A DNA stretch of 11,520 nucleotides. Origin: CAZNJQ01 sp964573545 (GTDB taxonomy: Bacteria > Patescibacteriota > Minisyncoccia > Phycocordibacterales > UBA2135). Location: contig CAZNJQ010000021.1 of the NCBI GenBank assembly GCA_964573545.1, forward strand, positions 1 through 11,520, written 5' to 3'. The translations under genes were made by a program, and so were the position numbers. The notes under the pieces were generated by a model. That model worked only from the letters and a program-made list of their open reading frames with translations. It was not told the DNA's origin and did not search any database. Positions 6,727 through 11,520 of the stretch are shown piece after piece; the stretch's first letter is position 1, and every line of letters starts with the position of its first letter.

Positions 6727-8400
6727 ATGGTTGAGCGTTTTTTTAAAGTCATACACAAGGAGATAGACGGGCTCCATGAAGCGGCATATCTCTTGGGGGC
6801 GTTTGCGCTTTTTTCTAAAGTTTTAGCGCTTTTGAGGGACCGGCTTTTGGCGCACAATTTCGGCGCGAGTGAGGCGCTCGATATTTATTATGCCGCCTTT
6901 CGGATTCCGGATTTTATTTATATATCCATCGGTTCGCTCGTCGCATCTGCTGTTCTGATCCCGTTCATAGTGCCAAAACTCGGCCGTGACGGAGAAGCGC
7001 GCGATTTTTTTAACGGGATATTTACGCTCTTCTCTTTTGCGACGCTTGCGGTGAGCATTCTTGTGTTTATCTTCATGCCGGGCCTTGCCGACATTACCAC
7101 GCCGGGCTTGTCGGATGCTGCCCGCAGTGAGCTTGTCTTATTGTCGCGTATCATGCTCCTGTCGCCGTTTTTCTTGGGTCTTTCGGGATTGTTCGCGAGT
7201 GTGACGCAGTCTCTTCGGAGATTTTTTGTCTATGCGTTGGGGCCGGTGTTCTATAATATCGGGATTATCATCGGCGTGCTCTTTTTGTATCCATATCTCG
7301 GTCTTCCCGGCCTCGCGTACGGTGTCGTTCTCGGCTCGCTACTCCACGCCGTTGTCCAGTTGCCAGTCCTTTTTCGTGAAGGGTTTTCTCCGCGCTTCTC
7401 TCTTGCGATAAATCTTACGGAGGTAAAAAACGTGCTGCTCTTGTCTCTGCCGAGGACAGCGACTCTCTCGGCAAGTCATTTGGTTATTCTGATCTTTGTC
7501 GGCGTCGCTTCATTCATGGAAGAGGGTTCTATCTCTATCTTCAACTTCGCGTTTAATCTCCAGTCGGTCCCGCTCTCGATAATCGGTATCAGCTATTCGG
7601 TTGCGGCATTCCCGACGCTTTCGAGGCTTTTTTTAAACGGCGACAAAAGCGCCTTCGCCGACCAGGTACTTTCATCGCTTCGGCACATCATTTTCTGGTC
7701 ATTTCCGGTTGTCGCCTTATTTATCGTCCTTCGGGCGCAGATAGTCCGTGTTATTCTCGGAACCGGTGAATTCGGGTGGCCCGAGACAAAATTGACCGCT
7801 GCGGCACTCGCGCTTTTTTCAGTATCGGTTGTCGCGCAGAGCATTATCCTCCTTCTGGTTCGTGGATATTATGCTGCGGGGAAGACCGTGATTCCGCTTG
7901 TCGTCAATATCACGTCGTCATTTTTCATCGTCGTGTGCGCCGGCATTGCGCTCAACGTCTACAACACGTCGGAAATATTCCAATATTTTATGGAGTCTTT
8001 GTTTCGCATTTCTTTCGTTTCCGGGACAGCGGTTATCATGCTGCCGCTTGCGTTTTCTGCCGGCATGCTTCTTAACGCATATGTGCTCTGGTGGCTGTTC
8101 AGGCGTGAATTTTCAATATCACGCGCCGCACTTGGCACCACATTTCGGCAGAGTCTGTATGCTGCCGTCGTCATAGGGTTTGTCTCGTATGAAGCGCTCG
8201 ATATTTTCGACAACGTCTTTGATATCAATACGTTTCTGGGAATATTTATGCAGGGACTTCTCTCCGGCGCCCTGGGTATCGCCGCTGGCGTGCTTCTCTT
8301 GAGGCTCTTGGGGAGCGAGGAAATGAAGGAGGCAAGCGCTTCGCTTCACCATAAATTCTGGCGCACGAAGCCTATTGCGCCCGATCAGGGAGAGTTGTAA
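6727..8400 (+). CDS. murJ: Lipid II flippase MurJ (MviN family)
   Basis: A 557-residue integral membrane protein with about 14 membrane segments, matching the MurJ/MviN length and pattern. It moves the peptidoglycan precursor lipid II from the inner to the outer face of the cytoplasmic membrane. The N-terminal signature is clear: SKVLALLRDRLLAHNFGA (30-47), then LDIYYAAFRIPDFI (51-64). K31, R37, D52 and R59 sit where E. coli MurJ has its functionally important charged residues. RTATLSASHLVIL and the following segment match the middle of the family. The C-terminus is a short cytoplasmic tail. An in-frame TAA (6718-6720) fixes the start; only a weak AAAGA lies upstream, so translation may depend on coupling to the upstream gene 74 nt away. 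No good terminator follows the stop. Confidence 0.93.
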   Translation: MVERFFKVIHKEIDGLHEAAYLLGAFALFSKVLALLRDRLLAHNFGASEALDIYYAAFRIPDFIYISIGSLVASAVLIPFIVPKLGRDGEARDFFNGIFTLFSFATLAVSILVFIFMPGLADITTPGLSDAARSELVLLSRIMLLSPFFLGLSGLFASVTQSLRRFFVYALGPVFYNIGIIIGVLFLYPYLGLPGLAYGVVLGSLLHAVVQLPVLFREGFSPRFSLAINLTEVKNVLLLSLPRTATLSASHLVILIFVGVASFMEEGSISIFNFAFNLQSVPLSIIGISYSVAAFPTLSRLFLNGDKSAFADQVLSSLRHIIFWSFPVVALFIVLRAQIVRVILGTGEFGWPETKLTAAALALFSVSVVAQSIILLLVRGYYAAGKTVIPLVVNITSSFFIVVCAGIALNVYNTSEIFQYFMESLFRISFVSGTAVIMLPLAFSAGMLLNAYVLWWLFRREFSISRAALGTTFRQSLYAAVVIGFVSYEALDIFDNVFDINTFLGIFMQGLLSGALGIAAGVLLLRLLGSEEMKEASASLHHKFWRTKPIAPDQGEL

Positions 8401-8469
8401 TCGTTCTTTGGTAACAAAAATCCCCGACAGAGTGGTCGGAGAGTGGCGCGCTGTCAATTATATGTTGTT

Positions 8470-8497
8470 TTGAAATGCCGCTGTTTTAAGGTATTGT
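8470..8497 (+). promoter_or_regulatory. Promoter of lepA, predicting a leaderless mRNA
   Basis: TTGAAA (8470-8475), 16-nt spacer, TATTGT (8492-8497). The same -10 hexamer is used at 76-81. Initiation 6-8 nt downstream falls at 8503-8505, that is, on or next to the ATG at 8505. The AAGG at 8501-8504 touches the ATG and is too close to act as a Shine-Dalgarno. Confidence 0.6.
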
Positions 8498-8504
8498 TGT
8501 AAGG

Positions 8505-10766
8505 ATGGAAGAAAAAAATATCAGAAATTTTTCCATAATTGCCCACATAGATCACGGGAAAAGCACTCTCGCGGATCGGATGCTTGAAGTGACGGGAACC
8601 GTGGAAAAGCGAAAAATGAAAGAGCAAGTCCTCGATTCGATGGAGCTTGAACGCGAGCGGGGAATTACCATTAAAATGGCCCCTGTCAGGATGATATATC
8701 ATCCTGACCGCAGAAACACGCAGAAAGAAACGCAGAATGACGCAGAATTCTTGTACAAAGACCTGACTTATAAAATAAGAGGGATTTTATTCGATATTAG
8801 AAAAAAACTTGGACTTGGGCACAAAGAAAATGTTTATCACAATGCGCTTGAAATAGAATTTCAAAAAACTGGCTTATCGTTTGAAAGCAAAAAAAATATT
8901 TCCATTCAATATGACGGCAAAAGCATCGGTACATATCAACCGGACTTTATTGTTGAAAATAAAATACTTATTGAATTAAAGGCTCTTCCGGAAATTGGTA
9001 AGCCGCAGACGGAACAGATATGGTCGTATCTTAAGGGGTGTGATTATAAACTGGCCCTGCTGGTGAATTATGGGTCAAGAGACCTAGAGATACAACGAGT
9101 GGTATATGACACCGCGCGCAAACCTTCTGCGTTGTCTGCGTCCAGTCTGCGTGATTCTGCGGGTGTGATCAATCAAGTTGAGGGTGTGTACATCCTCAAC
9201 TTGATTGATACGCCAGGGCACATCGATTTTTCGTATGAGGTATCGCGTGCGCTCAAGGCGGTTGAAGGCGCGGTGCTTTTAGTTGATGCGACACAAGGGG
9301 TGCAGGCACAGACGCTTTCCACGCTCGATAAGGCACGCGAGATGGGGCTTACGATCATCCCCGTCGTCTCAAAGATCGATTCGCCGCTCGCGCGCATCGA
9401 GGACGTGAAAGAGGAGGTTGCTCTCCTTTTGGGGTGCAATGCGCGTTCCATCCTGGGCGTTTCCGGCAAAACAGGTGAAGGTGTCCCGGAACTCCTTGCC
9501 GAGATCGTACGGCGTGTTCCGTCGCCGGAGTCGTCAAAAAAAGAAGGTCTCCAGGCGCTTGTTTTTGATTTCAGATACTCGGACCATCGAGGGATAATCG
9601 TGTATTGCCGGATTTTTAACGGCGGAGTGAAGAAGGGAGACCTGCTCGCTTTTAGCGCCACGGGGGAGAAATTTACCGCTCTTGAAGTTGGCACCCTCAC
9701 TCCTCTTGAGAGTCCTGTCGCTGAACTCCGCGCGGGGGAGACAGGATACATTGTCACAGGCATCAAGAAAGCGGACAAAGCAGTCGTCGGAGACACTATA
9801 ATCGGCGTAAAAAATCCGCTTCCGGCGCTTTCGGGATACCAAGACCCGCCGCCTGTCGTGTGGGCGTCAGTCTATCCGGAAAGTCAGGACGATTTTGATC
9901 TTCTCAAGAGCGCGCTTCTTCGCCTTAAACTTTCTGATTCCTCGCTATCGTTTTCTGAAGAGAAATCGCTCATATTAGGCAGAGGGTTCAGGTGTGGCTT
10001 TTTAGGGATGCTTCATCTCGAAATTATCATGGAGCGCCTGAAGCGCGAGTTCGAGCTCTCGCTCGTTGTAACGTCGCCCTCTATTGCATACGAAGTGGAA
10101 TACAAGAACGGCACGCGGGAAGATATTTATTCTCCGGCGCAATTTCCCGAATATGGGACATATGGTAAGGTGCGCGAACCATGGGTATCGCTTGCGATCA
10201 TAACTCCGGAGCGGTACATCGGAGACGTGATGCAAGTGCTGTACCAACACGAGGGTATCGTCGGCGAATCCCATACGTTCGGCTCGGCTCGCGTCTCAAT
10301 CGATGCAGAGATGCCGCTTCGCGAGCTTATGAGGAATTTTTTTGATGAACTGAAGCGGGTTTCGTCGGGCTTCGCCTCGTTTTCGTATACTATCACGGGC
10401 ATGCGCGACGCAGACGTCGTTCGTCTTGATGTGTTGGTTGCAGAGGAAGTGCAGCCAGCGTTCTCCCAGATCGTCCCGCGCACGCGTGCGGAAAGCGATG
10501 CCAAGAGGCTTGTTGAGCGGCTGTATGACATGCTTCCACGCCAGCTTTTCGTGGTGAAAATCCAGAGCCGCGCCCTCGGCAGGATTCTTTCCTCAAAGAC
10601 GCTTTCCGCGCTTAAAAAAGATGTCACCGGATATCTGTACGGCGGCGACATAACTCGCAAACGGAAGCTCTGGGAGAAGCAGAAAAAGGGGAAGAAAAAG
10701 CTGAAGGAGCAAAGCAGGGTGGATATACCCCACGATGTGTTCCTTAAGATGTTGCGGCAGGAGTGA
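8505..10766 (+). CDS. lepA: Elongation factor 4 (LepA) with an in-frame GxxExxY domain inside the GTPase domain
   Basis: LepA is a ribosome-associated GTPase of the EF-G group that acts on elongation or initiation complexes. GTPase motifs: G1 AHIDHGKST (13-21), G2 RGIT (52-55), G3 DTPGH (235-239), G4 SKID (289-292, where NKxD is usual) and G5 SGKTG (320-324). The EF-G-like domains follow (CGFLGMLHLEI, 497-507). The LepA-specific C-terminus is intact (DITRKRKLWEKQKKGKKKLK, then VDIPHDVF). Length is 753 residues against about 600 normally. The excess, roughly residues 69-222, lies between strand beta2 (MAPVRMIYH) and strand beta3 (VYILNLIDTPGH), at a turn away from the nucleotide. The frame is open throughout, so a chimera is expected. 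GTPase activity is plausible but unproven. No internal start and stop would allow a separate insert protein. Confidence 0.92.
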   Translation: MEEKNIRNFSIIAHIDHGKSTLADRMLEVTGTVEKRKMKEQVLDSMELERERGITIKMAPVRMIYHPDRRNTQKETQNDAEFLYKDLTYKIRGILFDIRKKLGLGHKENVYHNALEIEFQKTGLSFESKKNISIQYDGKSIGTYQPDFIVENKILIELKALPEIGKPQTEQIWSYLKGCDYKLALLVNYGSRDLEIQRVVYDTARKPSALSASSLRDSAGVINQVEGVYILNLIDTPGHIDFSYEVSRALKAVEGAVLLVDATQGVQAQTLSTLDKAREMGLTIIPVVSKIDSPLARIEDVKEEVALLLGCNARSILGVSGKTGEGVPELLAEIVRRVPSPESSKKEGLQALVFDFRYSDHRGIIVYCRIFNGGVKKGDLLAFSATGEKFTALEVGTLTPLESPVAELRAGETGYIVTGIKKADKAVVGDTIIGVKNPLPALSGYQDPPPVVWASVYPESQDDFDLLKSALLRLKLSDSSLSFSEEKSLILGRGFRCGFLGMLHLEIIMERLKREFELSLVVTSPSIAYEVEYKNGTREDIYSPAQFPEYGTYGKVREPWVSLAIITPERYIGDVMQVLYQHEGIVGESHTFGSARVSIDAEMPLRELMRNFFDELKRVSSGFASFSYTITGMRDADVVRLDVLVAEEVQPAFSQIVPRTRAESDAKRLVERLYDMLPRQLFVVKIQSRALGRILSSKTLSALKKDVTGYLYGGDITRKRKLWEKQKKGKKKLKEQSRVDIPHDVFLKMLRQE
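8685..8708. repeat. Perfect 24-bp palindrome at the left insert junction
   Basis: GTCAGGATGATA (8685-8696) is followed directly by its reverse complement TATCATCCTGAC (8697-8708). The left half encodes the LepA residues VRMI, and the right half (YHPD) leads into the insert. Confidence 0.9.
8709..8747. repeat. Left array of four CGCAGA units (terminal inverted repeat)
   Basis: Four units starting with CGCAGAA, at 8709, 8720, 8731 and 8741, are spaced 10-11 nt apart. The reverse complement of 9125-9161 matches this stretch unit by unit. Confidence 0.8.
9125..9161. repeat. Right array of four TCTGCG units (terminal inverted repeat)
   Basis: TTCTGCG, TCTGCG, TCTGCG and TTCTGCG occur at 9125-9131, 9135-9140, 9146-9151 and 9156-9161. 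Read in reverse complement they mirror the left array, with a few substitutions and a two-base length difference. Confidence 0.8.
9168..9209. repeat. Perfect 16-bp inverted repeat at the right insert junction
   Basis: ATCAATCAAGTTGAGG (9168-9183) and CCTCAACTTGATTGAT (9194-9209) are exact reverse complements around a 10-nt loop GTGTGTACAT. The right arm encodes the conserved LepA strand LNLID; the left arm is an inverted copy of it facing the insert. Confidence 0.9.
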
Positions 10767-10777
10767 TTACTCCTTGC

Positions 10778-10888
10778 CTAAAACTGGAAGACCGGCATAT
10801 AGAGGAGCACCATGCTGATGATGACGAAAATGCCGAGGACTATCCAGAGATTTTTTACTATTTTTCTGTTTTTCTTTCCGAATATCAT
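10778..10888 (-). CDS. Small single-pass membrane protein, hypothetical
   Basis: A 36-residue ORF. A basic N-terminus (IFGKKNRKIVKN) is followed by one hydrophobic span (about residues 14-31, LWIVLGIFVIISMVLLYM) and the end PVFQF. The positive-inside rule predicts a cytoplasmic N-terminus. It converges on lepA, with 11 nt between the two stop codons. There is no Shine-Dalgarno upstream of the ATG, as for several genes here. A TTG start four codons or so upstream is possible but less likely. The composition is so typical of a small membrane protein that chance is unlikely. From memory, short proteins of this kind recur in Parcubacteria. The function is unknown. Confidence 0.55.
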   Translation of the reverse strand: MIFGKKNRKIVKNLWIVLGIFVIISMVLLYMPVFQF

Positions 10889-10985
10889 AATCGCGAGAAC
10901 GCACAACCACTACACCACAAAAACATTTAAACGATCGTATCTGATAAAAATGTGTGCAATTTTTGATTAGCGACGTAGGGCGAGA

Positions 10986-11013
10986 GAAATATAAAAACAA
11001 GGTTTTATATTTC
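10986..11013. repeat. AT-rich perfect 11-bp hairpin between the divergent genes
   Basis: GAAATATAAAA (10986-10996) pairs exactly with TTTTATATTTC (11003-11013) around ACAAGG. No T-run follows on either strand. It lies 65 bp before the ftsB-like gene and could be an operator or an RNA element in a longer transcript. Confidence 0.45.
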
Positions 11014-11030
11014 CGAGCCGAGGAGCTAAT

Positions 11031-11072
11031 ATGCACAGAAGTATATATTGTACACGATATACGATATACTGA
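11031..11072 (+). CDS. Possible 13-codon leader ORF upstream of the FtsB-like gene
   Basis: AGGAG (11021-11025), 5 nt before ATG 11031, is one of only two well-placed Shine-Dalgarno sequences I see in the window. The ORF reads MHRSIYCTRYTIY and stops at TGA 11070-11072, 6 nt before the next ATG. It would be made only if transcription starts upstream of 11020. It may be a leader peptide or accidental. Confidence 0.25.
   Translation: MHRSIYCTRYTIY
11065..11070 (+). promoter_or_regulatory. -10 element giving a near-leaderless FtsB-like mRNA
   Basis: TATACT (11065-11070) lies 8 nt before ATG 11079, so initiation would fall within a base or two of the start codon. No good -35 exists at 16-18 nt. 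The surrounding repeats of CGATATAC (11055-11062) and GATATAC (11063-11069) may be protein-binding sites. Confidence 0.4.
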
Positions 11073-11078
11073 CAACGT

Positions 11079-11474
11079 ATGGCGGAATTCAGGAAGCGGA
11101 CGTGGATGCGGCGGCTCATATATTCTCCTGCGGCGTTCGCGGTGTTCCTTCTCATCCTCCTGTATGCCGGCTATGCCGCATGGAATGCGGGGGAGACATA
11201 TTCTGAGACGCGCCGAGGCACTGCTCTTGCGCTCCGGGATTATGAATCGCTTAAAGCGCGCGAGGAGCGTATCAAGCGCGATTTGACGCGGCTTGAGACT
11301 ACAGAAGGAGTCGAGGAGGAGATACGCAACAAATTTGGTTTTGTGAAAGAAGGGGAGGGCGTCGTGCGCATTATTGAGCCACCTGTCCAATTCCCGGGAA
11401 CGGACAGCTCCGAGGAGAGGGGCTTTTTGGGGAGGATGTGGAACGCGCTTATATCGCTCTTGGGTGGGGAATGA
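11079..11474 (+). CDS. FtsB/DivIC-like septum formation initiator protein
   Basis: A 131-residue protein. A short basic N-terminus (FRKRTWMRR, cytoplasmic) precedes one transmembrane span (about 13-34). A charged coiled-coil region follows (about 45-75, YESLKAREERIKRDLTRLE). The characteristic motif is EEEIRNKFGFVKEGEGVVRI (78-97), matching the FtsB/DivIC pattern in which a glutamate-rich helix ends in a K/R-FG-V-x-GE turn. FtsB and DivIC proteins bridge FtsL and FtsQ/DivIB in the divisome and help activate septal peptidoglycan synthesis. The C-terminal tail has proline and acidic residues and a final hydrophobic patch (LGRMWNALISLLG) of unknown role. No ftsL or ftsQ lies in the window. Translation may be leaderless. 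A tRNA gene starts 25 nt after the stop. Confidence 0.8.
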   Translation: MAEFRKRTWMRRLIYSPAAFAVFLLILLYAGYAAWNAGETYSETRRGTALALRDYESLKAREERIKRDLTRLETTEGVEEEIRNKFGFVKEGEGVVRIIEPPVQFPGTDSSEERGFLGRMWNALISLLGGE

Positions 11475-11498
11475 TGCGTAACAATTGATTCCTTTTTT

Positions 11499-11520
11499 GC
11501 GGAATTAGTATAGTGGTAGT
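11499..11520 (+). tRNA. tRNA 5' portion, probably tRNA-Gly, cut by the window edge
   Basis: GCGGAAT (11499-11505) followed by TAGTATAGTGGTAGT fits an acceptor strand, positions 8-9 and a D-arm with the GG of the D-loop. A GCGG start with this D-arm is typical of bacterial tRNA-Gly. The anticodon lies outside the window, so the identity is inferred. Confidence 0.7.

Larger units (their letters stand above)
8709..9167 (+). mobile_element. Probable mobile cassette carrying a GxxExxY (PD-(D/E)xK-like) domain inside lepA
   Basis: This 459-bp segment (153 codons) is visibly AT-richer than the surrounding lepA and is bounded by inverted arrays of CGCAGA-type units. It encodes, at LepA residues about 83-205, a GxxExxY domain. 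The naming motif is GHKENVY (G105, E108, Y111). A PD-(D/E)xK-type pattern follows: P146-D147, then E157-L-K159. The family (TIGR04256; Pfam PDDEXK_3, PF13366, cited from memory) normally occurs as stand-alone proteins of about 125-130 residues, so the domain here looks full length. A nuclease activity is not established. Lack of a start or stop of its own, and a length divisible by three, keep lepA open. A transposase, group I or II intron features and intein motifs are absent. Confidence 0.8.

Noticed and set aside
8421..8442. Terminator after murJ
   Set aside because: CCGAC (8424-8428) and GTCGG (8435-8439) form only a 5-bp stem, and no T-run follows.
8709..9167. Intein, group I intron or group II intron in lepA
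   Set aside because: No intein splice-junction residues or blocks, no reverse transcriptase or LAGLIDADG motifs, and no recognisable intron core. The insert codes for one small GxxExxY domain in frame with the host.
10757..10779. Terminator after lepA
   Set aside because: GGCAGGAG and CTCCTTGCC can pair with one bulge across the lepA stop, but neither strand has a T-run after the stem.
10767..11390. Long minus-strand ORF of 207 codons
   Set aside because: It runs antisense to the FtsB-like gene and across the AT-rich intergenic region. Composition is not protein-like, and the plus-strand frame has clear domain features.

Overview
The window looks like chromosomal DNA from a small-genome bacterium of the Patescibacteria / Candidate Phyla Radiation, most likely a Parcubacteria-type lineage. 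This is inferred from several things: short intergenic gaps, many start codons without a Shine-Dalgarno sequence but with clear sigma70-type promoters, a class II (B12-dependent) monomeric ribonucleotide reductase, a membrane protein joining an O-antigen-ligase-like part to TPRs, small single-span proteins, and TGA used as a stop. No sequence comparison was run.

Layout. (1) 1-730: a CPBP-type membrane protease gene with a strong promoter, ended by a textbook intrinsic terminator and followed by a second hairpin terminator. (2) 731-1060: mostly non-coding, with one doubtful reverse-strand ORF. (3) 1061-3520: nrdJ, a complete class II ribonucleotide reductase with an ATP cone and all five mechanistic cysteines, ended by a perfect 16-bp hairpin shared with the convergent RNA gene. 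(4) 3522-4102, minus strand: rnpB, the RNase P RNA, unusually long because two related structured inserts sit in its P16/P17 and P19 positions. (5) 4103-8400: divergent promoters, then a 12-TM/TPR protein and the lipid II flippase murJ. (6) 8470-10766: lepA (EF-4), whose GTPase domain is interrupted in frame by a PD-(D/E)xK-like GxxExxY domain. (7) 10778-11520: a 36-residue membrane protein on the minus strand, a FtsB/DivIC-like division protein on the plus strand, and the 5' part of a tRNA, probably tRNA-Gly.

The most unusual locus is lepA. A 459-bp AT-rich segment (8709-9167) carrying the GxxExxY domain is bounded by inverted arrays of four CGCAGA-type units. Just outside each array, the adjoining sequence forms a perfect inverted duplication: a 24-bp palindrome on the left, and 16-bp arms with a 10-nt loop on the right. 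The segment is a multiple of three, and the reading frame stays open from the lepA ATG to its stop. It looks like a mobile cassette that landed in the beta2-beta3 turn of the G domain and is kept as part of a chimeric protein. The second unusual locus is rnpB, where two copies of one multi-hairpin element enlarge two peripheral helices. Paired base changes between the copies argue that the fold is maintained.

Functionally the genes are housekeeping: deoxynucleotide supply (nrdJ), tRNA maturation (rnpB), translation (lepA, tRNA), cell-wall precursor export (murJ), envelope polymer or surface assembly (the TPR protein) and division (ftsB-like). The genes are not one operon; most have their own promoter.
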